From positions 512,053,772 to 512,117,771 of the forward strand of contig JASDDO010000001.1 of the NCBI GenBank assembly GCA_030015575.1: a stretch of 64,000 bases of DNA, read 5' to 3'. A model generated the notes under the pieces. That model was given only the letters and a program-made list of their open reading frames with translations. It was not told the origin of the DNA and did no database searches. Origin of the DNA: Agapanthus africanus (Eukaryota > Streptophyta > Magnoliopsida > Asparagales > Amaryllidaceae). This document shows positions 31,263 to 42,470 of this stretch, piece by piece. The position numbers and the translations under genes were made by a program. The stretch's first letter is position 1. Every line of letters begins with the position of its first letter.

Positions 31263-31939
31263 GAATCTGTTCCCCTCCGAACGGCAGCCCGGACTTCGCG
31301 TCCGTGCCTGAGGTTCGGGGCAGATGCTATTTGGTTTTATCCGTTTACTTCTCCGAAGATGCCGAGTTGATTTATGGCACCGTGTATCGGAGGTTTAGAC
31401 GGATGCGGCCGATGTAGCAAACTTCGTCAGATTCCTCCTCAGGGTGAGGGGTTTTTGATTGTGGGGACGCTCTTCCCTGCAGGCGCAAGCCCCTGCAGTT
31501 AATTACGCTACCGCATTGCGGTAACAACTTTCTCCTTCTCCAGAATTTCACTTCGTGTCTTGTGTGTTTGTTTTGTTTGTGGTTGCCCGTGGATTGTATA
31601 CGGAGACTGAGTAATACCGTCGTCCGTAGGACGTGGATTAGTCCAAATCCGTGTTTACTTAGATTTGGGTTTGGTGTCTTAGTTTAAGGATACATTAATC
31701 GCGTTGCGGCTAAGATCAACTTAAATGTGATTCATTTAATATATGGCCGTCGGGACTCGTCACCTCTCTAACGTCGTTGAAGGATTACAACGACAGATGT
31801 CAGAGGAGTTCAGAAATGTACCCTCGAACCAGAGTTGATTGGGAGTTTTATAATCTATTTGAATGTTTAAGGATACGTTAACCGTGTTTGGGGCTAAGAT
31901 CGACTTAAACGGCATCATTTAGATCCGGTAAAAGAGCAT

Positions 31940-32270
31940 TTGGAGGCTCTATTATTCCAGTTTAGGGACGTGGTGGTCCATGTTCCAGTTTAAGGACATG
32001 GCGGTCTATATTCCAGTTTAAAGACATGGTGGTCCGTATTCCAGTTTAGGGACGTGGTGGTCCGTTATTAGTTTAAGGACGTCTCGGTCCGATATTAGTT
32101 TAAGGACGTCTCGGTCCGATGTTAGTTTAAGGACGTCTCGGTCCGATATTAGTTTACGGACGTTTCGGTCCGATATTAGTTTAAGGACGTTTCGGTGCGA
32201 TATTAGTTTAAGGACGTTTCGTTCCGATATTAGTTTAAGGACGTTTCGGTCCACGAGTTTAAGGACCCCG
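31940..32270. repeat. 27-bp mini-hairpin array in LTR A (right)
   Basis: Same array as in the left LTR but with fewer units and with some arms broken, for example GGAC facing GTGC around 32195. The unit-number difference is one of the main differences between the two LTRs. Confidence 0.83.
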
Positions 32271-33005
32271 CAGTCCATATGGGTGTGTGGTCGTTGGGAC
32301 CCGTCACCTCTTTGACGTCGTTGAGGAATTACAACGATGGATGTCAAAGGAGTTCAGAGATGTACCCTAGAACCAGACGTAGATTGATTTAGGAGAGCCG
32401 TTTTGCTCAGTCAATTTAATTTAAGGACTTATGGCCACGAATGGGCTAAGTCCCGTTGAAAATGTCCGACATTGCTTTTGCATTTCTTTTTACTTTTATT
32501 TGGGCTTTGCCCAGAAAGGATGCAGAGCATCAATTTTATTTGGACTCTGCAGAGCATCAATTTGATTTGGGCCCAGCTTTTTTATTGCTTTGCAATTTAT
32601 TTTGGCCCACTAGGTCTTTTTGATTTGGGCCTGGCCCTTCAAGTAATGCATTGCATTTGTGCAGAGCACCAAGAATCTTTTAGATTCAAGAAAAGAAGTG
32701 CAGAGCACTTTTTAATTTCTTGATCTAAATTTAGATCAAAGAGAAGAAAGAAATCTTTTCTTTCTTTCTATCTCAGAGAACCAGAGGTTCATAGCAAGTG
32801 CAAGGCACTATTTTTATTATTTCTATTTATTTATTTATTTATTTATTTATTGAAGATCACTGATCTTGTTTTCTAGATCAATGATCTATTCTTTAAGATC
32901 ATTTTCTCTTATCTCAAAGGTTTTTACCTTCTTTTAGAAGGTCTGCAGAGTTCTCTCTTCTTTTTTTTTTTAGATCTTGATGTCTTTTAAAATGAGGTCT
33001 GGGGT

Positions 33006-33017
33006 CCTTTTTATAGT
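33006..33017 (-). promoter_or_regulatory. TATA box, sense promoter of 5' LTR A
   Basis: The minus strand reads CTATAAAAAGGACC inside the 5' LTR of element A, upstream (on that strand) of gag. Confidence 0.62.
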
Positions 33018-33165
33018 GTTCAGAAATTAGTTAAAATTGTTCAATAAATCTTCTCCTGAGTGATTTGGGGAATTTTCCCACCGTTGGATTTTTGATCCAA
33101 AGGCTCCTGCCTTATACAAGAAAATCTTCTTGTTTTAACAAGATTTATTCTGTTTTGCGCAACTC

Positions 33166-33310
33166 TCCCAGTGAGTGACACGTGTCGCATAGTGAAACGC
33201 TTGCGCAACAGCGCTTGCGCAACTGCGCAGACACGTGTCGAGCTGCCGTGCGCTTGCGCAGTTGTGCTTGCGCAACTGCGCAGACACGTGTCGAGCTGCC
33301 GTGCACTTGC
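33166..33310. repeat. G-box array in LTR A (right)
   Basis: Three ACACGTGTCG boxes in GCGC-rich units, one unit fewer than the left LTR. It lies upstream of the minus-strand TATA box at 33006-33017, where promoter elements would be expected. Confidence 0.8.
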
Positions 33311-33497
33311 GCAGTTGAGTGTTGCTTTTGCTTCTTTAAAGAGCCTTGCTCTGATTGGACGCATTGCCTTGGGCGTTGCGCTGCCGAGTCAACTTCTGAC
33401 ACGTGGCAAATTGCGCGCAGCGCACGGGAACCGAAGCGTTGCTTCAAAATTTGAATTTTCAAAATTCAAACAGAGCCTTGCTCTGATTGGGGAAACA

Positions 33498-33502
33498 AGG
33501 GG
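33498..33502. repeat. Target-site duplication of element A, right copy
   Basis: AGGGG, matching 1460-1464. The surrounding DNA on both sides is G-rich with GGTCGGCGA motifs, which supports the view that the two flanks were once continuous. Confidence 0.92.
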
Positions 33503-33856
33503 GTTGGCGACAGGAGGAGGGTTGGTGACGTCGAGGGGTCGGCGGCCAAAGAAGGAGGAAAGGGTCGGCGAGGAGCTAGGGGTCGGCGAGGAGGAGGTTG
33601 CTGGCGATAAGGGAGTAGGGGGATCAGGTTAGTTTTTTTTATTTTGGGGATGAGAATGGATATCGATCTGTTCGCCGGTGGTTTTATTTATTTGGGTTAT
33701 TCCGTTGAGTATTAGCCGCCGAAATAACCAAAAAGAATTTATTTAATATTATTTTCGTATCTAATGGGTTTTATTTCGTCGGTTTTGGGGTTTATTTCGT
33801 CTGCTAATAGCCGAAAAAATAACCCTTAACGATAAAACCCTATTTTTCTTGTAGTG
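33498..33856. mobile_element. Probable right end of a CACTA-type DNA transposon hosting element A
   Basis: The minus strand from 33856 reads CACTACAAGAAAAATAGGG, the typical CACTA terminus. Inside are repeated GCCGAAATAACC / GCCGAAAAAATAACC sub-terminal motifs and a G-rich part with GGTCGGCGA repeats that resumes left of element A at 1371-1459. The left terminus is not visible in this window, so completeness is unknown. No transposase is seen. Confidence 0.5.
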
Positions 33857-34112
33857 AAATAAATGGACTTTGCATTTGTCAAACTACATGTTATTTTGAA
33901 GTCAGAGATTCAAACAATAATTTTGATATTTCTGAAATTCGATATTTCAAAGGAAGCTTCACGAAATATTGCACTTCTTGATAATGATCTAATGAGGACG
34001 ACGATCTGCAGAGTCAACAGATATAAAGAATAAAAACCGACTGACTATCATTGGCATAGGTATAACCAATCTTACCCGCTAATCTTTTTTAATGTAGGTC
34101 ATAGGTTTTCCA
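33857..34112. other. AT-rich spacer
   Basis: Between the CACTA-like end and the next ORF; no feature seen. Confidence 0.4.
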
Positions 34113-34618
34113 ATGGATGGCATCGTTGGAAGCTTCTCTCCCTTTTCCGATGCTCCCACTCCTAGCATCCATTCTCATGAAGCACCCCCTTTCGTTCTTG
34201 TCCCGTCGGCAGCTGCTCACACAGATAGGTTGGGAGAGTTGTTCTTCTTTGTAGCGCTTCCTGTGCTAGTGAGCCTAGGGATGATGATTTTTTGGACGCT
34301 ACAGACGGTTCTTGCCCCATAGCCAGATCCACAGCCAGCCCCACAGCCAGATCCCCCACAGCCAGATCCAGCACAGCCAGCCCCACAGCCAAATCCAGCA
34401 CAGCCAGATCCCCCACAGCCAGATCCAGCACAGCCAGCCCCACAGCCAGATCCAGCACAGCCGATCCCCCACAGCTAGATCCAGCCCCACAGACGGATCC
34501 AGCCTCAGCCATTGTTGTGGACATACCAACTGGAGTTGCGGTTATTCCGGCGGACCCTACATCATCGGCTACTAGTTGGTGGAGTGATCTTTTCCATTAC
34601 TTTACAGATTATTAGATG
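34113..34618 (+). pseudogene. Broken membrane-protein ORF with PDPAQPAPQ repeats
   Basis: Starts MDGIVGSFSPFSDAP and has one hydrophobic segment (LFFFVALPVLVSLGMMIFW, about residues 42-60). It meets TAG at 34320-34322, and the same frame then continues as Pro/Gln/Asp repeats of an 8-9 residue unit. A later frame change leads to a C-terminal part with AIVVDIPTGVAVIPAD, ending at TAG near 34613-34615. So stop plus frameshift in an otherwise coding-like stretch. I do not recognise the family. Confidence 0.5.
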
Positions 34619-36586
34619 TGTAGATCTATCAAATAGAAAGAAATGAAAGATAATATGTTTTTTTGTATTTGTTAATTGTATCTCAGTATTTTGGGTTTCA
34701 TGTAGTGTGTTTGGATTTGGATATGATTTGAATTTACATTTGAATTTACGGCTGCACTCGGTCATTAAATTTTTCTTCATCATATATGTCAGTATTATTG
34801 AGTTTCAATTTCTTCATATGCCCTATACACTTTTATTTGTTGCAAGACAAGACAGAGACCACTATCTTTATTGAAACTAAAGAATCCTCTGTTATGAATT
34901 TATGCTTAACGAAAAAGCCAAACAACTACAATTTCGTATACGGTTTGAACTGTAGCCCAAAGGAACAATGGCTACATATTTTATTGTGACTAGAGAGTTC
35001 AAAAGTTTACACTTTTAGTTGTGGTGAGACAATGCAAAGACTATTATTTCTTATGAAACTAAAGATTCCACTATTTCAAATTTATGTGTCCACCTTTATG
35101 GCTACACACTAAAATATTGATGCAATTCCCCTTTTCACAGCTTGAATCACACAACGAAAAAGCAAAAGAAAAATCTACGATCATACATCATAGCAAATAG
35201 GACACTAACGGTCACAACAGTAAATGAATCAATCAATTTAATTCTGAATAAATATCTGTACAATTTGATAAAAACTTTGAATTATGCCCTCCAAAAGGTT
35301 GAATGTCACCCCCAAATCAGTGTATTCATAATCTGTTCATTACATAAAATATTGCATCTCATACATAGAAGTACTGAGAAAAGAAAATGACTCGCAGCTT
35401 GCTCGTATAGTAGTCCAAACATGCGATCCTCGCATCATCTTTATCCTCTCTACTCTTCAAAATCATCAACCATATCCTTACAATTCTGAATAGTCTACAC
35501 TTGTCCATCCAAATTACTGCAATTAACTTGCTTGTTCAACATCTTCGCCGTCGTTGCCTTGCAAAAAGCTATTTGTCCGAGTTAATCTAAGTTTTCATCT
35601 CTGATAAATATTTAGCAATGAATTAGAGTACAGCTCAAACCTTGGCATGATCCTTGGATTTTAAAACTTCCTCTGTCAAGGTACCTTATTGTCAAGGTCC
35701 ATTCCATTAACAATGCACTATTTCTACATTAATGGACGACTCAGGTTCTCATTGGAATATTACTGAATTCTCTATTTCCTCCATTCATTCTTATTCAAAT
35801 CCTTTTACTGCAGTTCTTCCTAGAAGCACCTTCAACATAATGTCGGTTTAGCAGCGAAACCCTTGTCCTGTATGAACACAATAAAGATGACATAGCAGAT
35901 AAATCAGAATTCATATTTGTCAGGCTAGTGTGTTCCTTTAAAGACAACCAAACATTGCTAATGATCTCTTTAATGAATCTAAGAACAGAAGAAAACCTGT
36001 AAAAATAAATGACGGCCTTTCATACCTATAGTGAGCGATTATGACATCTTTAGTTGGGGTTCTGTCTTAATTTCCTATTTCTATGAAAGTGAATTTGATG
36101 CTCAATTTTGTATTATGATACTATCTTTTTCTGTATTATGGTATTACATAACACTTCATTGGAGTTCAATGAATATACAAGTATACTGTATTTGATGTAT
36201 TTGATATATGAACATATTTCTTTCCTCAAGGGGAAAAAATATATGAAGATATCTGGGATGATGGGGTCAGCCAAACCTATGTTCAAATCCAGCCCTAACT
36301 ATCAAAACTAATCCATGTAACTGAGTCGTCGGACATAGGTTCATCATATAAACTAGAATCGATATCGAAGGGTAATTGTGATATCATATGAAAGACCCAT
36401 TAAGAAAAGCACCTCCATGCCATGATAATAGCAACTAGAAAATGGATCTTAAAACAGAAATCACTCACAAACCTCGGGTTTGACCAAAATAATATTACAT
36501 CACGAATAGTATAAGACACAACAGATGGAAGAATTAGTCCAAATCAGCTGAAGAATTCTTTTCTTTAAAAGAAAACAAGAGCTTAC
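34619..36586. other. AT-rich DNA left of the ATP synthase gene exon 3
   Basis: No exon could be recognised on either strand. If the ATP synthase gene is intact this is the start of its intron 3; the remaining exons are not found between here and element A. Confidence 0.5.
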
Positions 36587-36731
36587 TTGTTTCTTATAGT
36601 CTTCAAGACCTTTGCATAACGACTCACTGCAGCAGGATCATCAGGATCAATTGCAATCTTTTCCTTGCGAAGAATACCAATAACTGTCTCAAATTTATTC
36701 TTCACCTCATAAAAGATGTTTTTCAACTTCT
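36587..36731 (-). CDS. ATP synthase 24 kDa subunit, exon 3
   Basis: 145 bases; acceptor TTTGCAG, donor GTAAGC. Encodes KLKNIFYEVKNKFETVIG and LRKEKIAIDPDDPAAVSRYA, the best conserved part of this plant-type mitochondrial ATP synthase subunit. Phase 1 at its start (splits the Glu of GDE) and phase 2 at its end. Confidence 0.72.
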
Positions 36732-38007
36732 CTGCAAATCAAAATAAAGTTCATTGTTAAGAACATTATGTATGAGGAAAAATACGGACAGGGAAATATA
36801 TCAAATCAATTACAAAAACAAAGAGGATAAAAATCCTATACTGAACATGACATATCCAAGAGGACAATGTATTTATCTCGATGTGGGAACTTTGTACAAA
36901 AATAGTAAACAATCAAGAGAATTGAACCCTCTATTGATCAAAATGATATGTAGGGTGGCAAACTTGACCTAACTTGTTAGCCCAACCCAAAACCAGTCTG
37001 AAGATCACACAAAAGCATATACCTGCCAACTTGTTCATTAAACAAGTAGGTTCATTTCAGCTGTTGTAACCTGCATAACCAATTATTTCTTGTCGATTGA
37101 ATAAGATATGATCGTATGCTACTACACATTGAACATTAGCCAGTCAAGTCGTATTAGTTAGAGATTTGACATGGGTGATTTGTGAAGCAGTTCGTTCTAC
37201 TCATAGTTCCTGCACTCGTCTTCATTATAAAATCTCAACTACCAAACAATACCGCTCTGACTTGGGTAACCCATCCAGTTCGTCATGCTTACATTAAACA
37301 GCGGGGTCATAGCTCGGTGGAGTCTGGCCCTATTTACTGTGAACCCAAATTCAAAGGTAGGACTGGGTGGAGTCTAAAGTGAAACCAAATTCAAAGTTCG
37401 GAATCAGAATAAAATCGAGTTATTAGGTAATTAGGCATAAAACCTCATTTGCAACGTGATAACCACCTAGGTTTATTGCATTCACATTACAAAATCAAAA
37501 ACTAAACTGATAGATCATAGGAACAGTGTCAAGAAAATGTCACGTCTATTTTACACAGCGATCTACTCCACAAAAAAAGGGCAGGAAGTGAAAATAATAT
37601 CTCATGAACTGACATTGTTACCGTTTAATCTATATGTCAGAATGAACCCATAGTGGCCATCTCAACACAAGTTTATCGATATCATATTCCATCCTCCAAT
37701 ATGTAACCATGCATGTGATTGAACGATACAACCACTAGAAAAATAACAATCGATAACTTTTCCTAAATGCGCACGCAAACCATTTCCCTCACATAAAATG
37801 AGTTTTCTAGCACTTAAATGCACGCAATTAATTCGAAGTTTTGAACTATGGAATGATAATCACTTGCCTTTACAGAGCACAAACATATATATATTCAATA
37901 TAAAGAGTATTTTTTTTTCTTGTGTTATCAATCATAATCTAAATATAGATTCGAATACAAAATCACGAAATTTTCAATACAAATTACAAATCAATTCATC
38001 TGCTCAC
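36732..38007 (-). other. Intron 2 of the ATP synthase 24 kDa gene
   Basis: AT-rich, bounded by GTGAGC and TTTGCAG on the minus strand; no other feature seen. Confidence 0.6.
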
Positions 38008-38112
38008 CATCTCCTTTCAAAGGGGGGAGGATAGATGGAGCATCTTGTTGTGCATAGGAACGAGATGGTGCCCGATTCTCGTATGTTGCAGAACGATCTG
38101 GCCGGCATACAT
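38008..38112 (-). CDS. ATP synthase 24 kDa subunit, exon 2 (frameshifted)
   Basis: 105 bases. The start fits phase 0 (MYAGQIVLQH), whereas the end fits another frame (APSRSYAQQDAP, LPPLKGD), so one base is missing or two are extra relative to a continuous frame. Acceptor TTTGCAG with only 31 intron bases left before the insertion point of element D. Confidence 0.62.
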
Positions 38113-38143
38113 CTGCAAATCCACATTTATTAATAACTCATTG
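38113..38143 (-). other. Remaining 3' end of intron 1 next to element D
   Basis: 31 bases containing the target copy CATTG (38139-38143) and the acceptor tract. Any branch point must now lie inside it or inside element D. Confidence 0.6.
38139..38143. repeat. Target-site duplication of element D, left copy
   Basis: CATTG, matched by CATTG at 46117-46121. Confidence 0.92.
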
Positions 38144-38903
38144 TGATGATGCTCGATATCGGTGATCTCCCAGATCATGACACGTGGCAAATGACGTGTC
38201 CCAAAACTCACAAGAAAGGACCTACGGTGGCCGACCGGGCCACCCCTGTGCCCGTCCCACAATCAGACGCTGGCTCATCTCCGAGCCCCCTGCATAATGG
38301 GCCACCTCGGCCTCCCAGCTCGTCTCCGGGCTACCGCAGAACCAAGACACCTCGGCTCTCCCGCTCGTCCGCGAGCTCACCCACCGAGGTCATCTTTCTC
38401 GGTCTCATCGACCGACCAACGGCACCACTCACAGGCGCAACTGCTATCCCGCGAATCTCGCCATGCACGAGATATCCACCAGCCACATCCCACGTTCCAC
38501 GCCATCACGATCCCCCATTAACGAGCCTGTCTCGCCATTAATGGGAGATCCCGCTCATCACGCAGGCCTGACGTCGGGAGCGTAACGACCAGCATGATTC
38601 TTGCGCCTGCCCTGCCTGCTGCCACCGCTATATAAACCCCTTCTTCAGACGGTTCAAGTAAGCCATTTTTACTCCACTAAGCCGTTACTCTGCTCGGATT
38701 TCCTGTCTAACTTGACCGTCGGAGCGTCCTCGGCGGTACAACCACCCCGGGACTTTCTTGCAGGTAGCTCGGCGCAAACAACCTCAAACCCATTGAGACC
38801 CACACGCCTCAGGAGCCTGCCTCCAGATCCAATCTCAGCCGTCCATCGCCGCCATCAGCAGATCAACGGAAGATAACATCTTGGCGTGATCCAAGTCGCG
38901 TCA
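38144..38903 (+). repeat. 5' LTR of element D
   Basis: Begins TGATGATGCTCG and ends GCGTCA. Has CTATATAAA at 38628-38636. An ACACGTGGC box (38180-38188) lies near the start, again an ACGT-core motif. Confidence 0.93.
38628..38636 (+). promoter_or_regulatory. TATA box in 5' LTR of element D
   Basis: CTATATAAA in the middle of the LTR, about 270 bases before its end. Confidence 0.65.
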
Positions 38904-38905
38904 GC

Positions 38906-38920
38906 TGGCGCCGTCTGTGG
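38906..38920 (+). other. Primer binding site of element D
   Basis: TGGCGCCGTCTGTGG begins two bases after the LTR. TGGCGCC-type sites are common in plant gypsy elements and differ from the site used by A and B. Confidence 0.8.
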
Positions 38921-38968
38921 AAACACTAGATTCCACAAAAACAAAGTTCATCTTCCGATCGTAATCGA

Positions 38969-39855
38969 ATGGCGAGCGATCATCATGACGATCCAAGCAC
39001 TAGCCGCCGTCTCTCCCTCAACGGAGGCGCGGACGAACCTCCTTCGCCGAATGCCATCAACACCCTTGCCGGCTGGATAGACCGACCCGCGTCCGTCATG
39101 GAGGCGCTCATCCGCGTCCAAACGGCAGGGCAAGAACCCCAGGTCGTCGCTCCCCCACCTCGGGAACGGGACCCCTAAAAGGGGAGAGAAGACTCCCCCG
39201 CGTCGGCACCGAGGTCTGGTCTTAGGCACAAGGAGTGGTTACGCTCCTTTGCATTAACGCAACCTAAGACCATGGCCACGGTAAAGGCCTGGACCGAGTG
39301 CGAGGTCCAACTCGAATCCGAAATGAAAGCAAATCTCCCCCGGACAGATCGAGCCGACCAAAAGAAAATGGCAAGGGAAGAGAGAAGGGGACCCGAGTGG
39401 TCACAACATTATCTCCTGAAGTTTCAGGAGTACATCCCGCTCAACGTCTCCCAGACCATGCTGCTAGAGGAGGGTAAAGGCGAAGGGTTCTTCAAGCTTC
39501 CCCCGATCTCGCGAATGGCCTCAAAGTGAACTCGGGCCCCTACCGCGGTTTCCACAGGTCTCTAGGCCACTCCACGGAGAGCTGTAAGCAGCTCCGACTG
39601 CATCGAGGAGCTCATCAGTTCGGGGTACCTCGCAGCGTACTTGAGGGACAAGCGGCAAGCCGACCGCGTGCAGGAGCAGCGTCCACCCCCCCCCCCGCCG
39701 AGCTGACCATCGGCCAAATCATGATCATGTCAGCAGAGAATACGTCTGGTGCCCACGGAGCTCAGTACCCTGTGCCGGGCACAGAGGCCAACAAACATCC
39801 GAGGGGCTCAAGCTGCATAAATAAGAACATTTACCAGCATGTATTTCTTTTCTAA
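38969..39855 (+). pseudogene. Decayed gag remnant of element D
   Basis: Open pieces 38969-39178, 39272-39529 and 39526-39855 in different frames. They include a Ser/Pro N-terminus (MASDHHDDPSTSRR), a capsid-like piece ending EGFFKLPPISRMASK and a zinc-knuckle-like piece (YRGFHRSLGHSTESC followed by ELISSGYLAAYLRDK in another frame). Most of the capsid domain is missing. No protease or RT follows. Confidence 0.7.
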
Positions 39856-40690
39856 AAAAGGCAATGTAAACTTTCCATGAGATCTTTTTGTTTAGATAAT
39901 AAAAAGGATCAACGAAACATTGCAAAAAGAAGAATCTTATTTATTCGGAAAAAAGGTACTATGGGCTTCCCCAGCCATACATCATCGAAAAAAAGAAAAA
40001 TTACAATAGCGGGGGAAGGGGTGCAGAGAACACTGCTCGTGGTACTCTGAAAATACTTCTACCAGCCGAGCCCTCACGGCATCTAACCTCAGCCCTCCAT
40101 GCCCCCCACGAACGTCGGCATCATGCCTCAATTGGTAGCAATCAAGGACGGGCGCCACCGAACGATTTAGCCGACTCACAGAGATTAGGCCAAAGCGCCT
40201 CAGAGACCTGAGCTTGCCAACGGTCTCGTCTTTCAGCTGCTCGGATAAGGAGTTGTAGCGCCCCGATGACGCCCTCCAGAGAGAGTACATCAACAGCTGA
40301 AGTAGGGGGAGCGCCAGGGGAGCAATCGGCCAAAATGACCCTTTATGCGGCCTATCACCAACTGCACCGTGTCCTTAGTACAATGTTGATCATAGAGGTA
40401 CACGTCCTCGAAGTGTATGATCTTGGGGATGGTGAAAGGGAAGTCCTCCATTTCTTACGTTTTGAGTGTGAAGGAGTGATCAACACTCCATCCGCTTTAT
40501 ACCCTGTTGTGCCCTCAAGAATCCAACAGTCGTCCGTTTCACCCACAACGGTGCCGCCACGCGGCAAACCTCGAGCCTTACCTGGCAAAATCGAAACGAC
40601 GCGGCTCCGGCACTTCACCTCCCCCAAGCGTTCGATACGTGTATTGCCCGTGACTGTCCCTATTCCCCATACTTACACCTGGAAGGTCAG
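39856..40690 (-). other. Region resembling a second antisense gene end in element D
   Basis: Minus-strand open pieces (40293-39982 and 40627-40355) look weakly coding (LKDETVGKLRSLRRF). The plus-strand phrase GGGCTTCCCCAGCC (39964-39977), near a TTTATT tract, mirrors GGGGGCTCCCCAGCC at 42730-42744. That suggests two copies of the 3' end of an antisense gene. I cannot define exons. Confidence 0.35.
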
Positions 40691-42470
40691 ACAGAACCTC
40701 ACGAGGAAGCGGTCGAGCAGCTACCCTGCTCGGTTATCCTTGACGGGAAGTTCAACGCCCCACAGCACCAGGGATCTAAGCCCTCACCAAGAGGCAGCCG
40801 AGCGGCCACCCTGCTCGGCTATCCCTGGTCGATAGCTCCCCTACCCCACAACGCCAGGGATCTAAGCCCTCGCAAGAGGCACTGGGCAGCTTCACTGCTC
40901 GGTCCATCCTTAGCAGGCCTCCGACGGCCTTTCCAGCGCAAAGAATCGAAGCCCTCACCAAGAGGCAGCCGAGCGGCTACCCTGCTCGGCTATCCCTGGC
41001 CGGTAGCTCCCCTACCCCACAATGCCAGGGATTAAAGCCCTCGCCAAGAGGCAGCCGAGCGGCTACCCTGCTCGGCTATCCCTGGCAGGTAGCTCCCCTA
41101 CCCCATAACGCTAGGGATCAAAGCCCTCGCCAAGAGGCAGCCGAACAGCTTCTCTGCTCGGTCTATCCTTAGCAGGCCTCCTACGGCCCCTCCAGCGCTA
41201 AGGATTGAAGCCCTCGCCAAGAGACAGCCGAGCGGCTACGCCGCTCGGCTGGTAGCCACCCTACCCCACAACGCCAGGGATCAAAAGCCCTCATTAAGAG
41301 ACAGCCAAGAGGCTACCCTGCTCGGCTATCCCTGGCTGGTAGCTCCCCTACCCCACAACTCCAGGGATCAAAAGCCCTCACTAAGAGGCAGCCGAGCGGC
41401 TAACCCGCTTGGCTATCCTTGGCTGGTAGCTCCCCTACCCCACAACACCAGGAATCGAAGCCCTCGCCAAGAGGCACCGGGCAACAACCCTGCTCGGCCA
41501 TCCTTAAGGACCAAAAGCCTTCGCCAAGAGGCACCGGGCAGTAACCCTGCTCGACCATCCTTAGTAGGCCTCTTACGGCCCCTCCCGCGCTAAGGATAAA
41601 AAGCCCTCGCAGGAGGCAACCGGGCCCGCTCTTGCTCGGTTATCCCTGGATGGTAGGTCCCTACCCCAACACACCAGGGATCAAAGCCCTCGCCAAAAGG
41701 CAGCCGAGCGGCTACCCTTCTCGGCTATCCCTGGCTGGTAGTTCCCTACCCCACAACGCCAGGGATCAAAGCCCTCGATATGAGGCACCGGACAACAACC
41801 CTGATCGGCCCGTCCTTAAGGATCAAAAGCCCCCGAAAGAGGCAACCGGGCCCGCCCTTGCTCGGTTATCCCTGGCTGGTAGTTCCCTATCCCAACACAC
41901 CAGGGATCAAAGCCCTCGCAAGAGGCACCGGGCAGTAACCCTGCTCGGCCATCCTTAGTAGGCCTCTCACGGCCCCTCCCGCGCTAAGGATGAAAAGCCC
42001 TCACAAGAGGCAACCGGGCCCGCCCTTGCTCGGTTATCCCTGACTGGTAGCTCCCTACCCGAACACACAAGGATCAAAATCCTCGCCAAGAGGCGCCGAG
42101 CAGCTACCCTGCTTGGCCCCGTCCTCAGTAGGCCTCTTACGGCTCCTCCCGCCCTAAGGATAAAGAGCCCTCGAAAGAGGCAACCGGACCCGCCATTGTT
42201 CGGTCATCCCCGGCTGGTAGTTCCCTACCCACGACGCCAGGGACCAAAGCCCTCGCCAAGAGGCAACCGAGTCTCTTTCTGCTTGGCGCATCCCCAGCCG
42301 GCACCCGCTTGCCCATCAGACGCTGAGGGGGCCACCGAGCCCCTTTCTGCTCTGCGCATCCCCTGTGAGCATCCTCCTGCCCACCAAAGCAGCTAAGGAT
42401 CAGCTACCCTGCTCGGTCGTCCATAGCTAGTGCCACTAGCTGCCGGCGCACGGTCCAAGACCTCGCCAAG
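40690..42470. repeat. Tandem array of about 86-bp palindromic units, element D
   Basis: About 20 units of the type GCCCTCGCCAAGAGGCAGCC, then GAGCGGCTACCCTGCTCGGC, then ATCCCTGGCTGGTAGCTCCC, then CTACCCCACAACGCCAGGG. Arms GCCGAGC/GCTCGGC, CCCTGG/CCAGGG and GGTAG/CTACC are evident. Variant units use ACCGGGC/GCTCGGT and TCCTTAG/CTAAGGA. No coding function; the frames are repeat artefacts. Confidence 0.9.

Larger units (their letters stand above)
1465..33497 (-). mobile_element. Element A: 32-kb Tat-lineage Ty3/gypsy LTR retrotransposon
   Basis: Two LTRs of about 2.3 and 2.2 kb in direct orientation start TGTTCCCC and end GGGGAAACA, with a perfect 5-bp target duplication outside. The primer site lies next to the right LTR and the polypurine tract next to the left LTR, so the element reads on the minus strand. 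Coding order is gag, protease, RT-RNase H, a second archaeal-type RNase H, integrase. The second RNase H is the hallmark of the Tat lineage (Ogre, Retand, Grande types). Without nested element B it would be about 23.2 kb, which is in the range of the largest plant elements. It carries an antisense multi-exon gene in its 3' region. Several in-frame stops and a split gag mean this copy cannot be autonomous. Confidence 0.93.
31268..33497 (-). repeat. 5' LTR of element A (right copy)
   Basis: Direct repeat of 1465-3761. In the minus orientation this copy would supply the promoter. By eye the two LTRs differ by a few substitutions and by the number of units in the two internal arrays, so the insertion looks young compared with elements C and D. 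Confidence 0.93.

Noticed and set aside
34292-34615. Ser/Thr/Ala repeat ORF (ARSSTASPTARS) and its minus-strand partners
   Set aside because: Other frames of the Pro-rich repeat; only its last part is used in the pseudogene model after the frameshift.
38143-38541. ORFs inside the LTRs of element D (also 45357-45754)
   Set aside because: They lie entirely in LTR sequence, differ between the two copies and show no domain.
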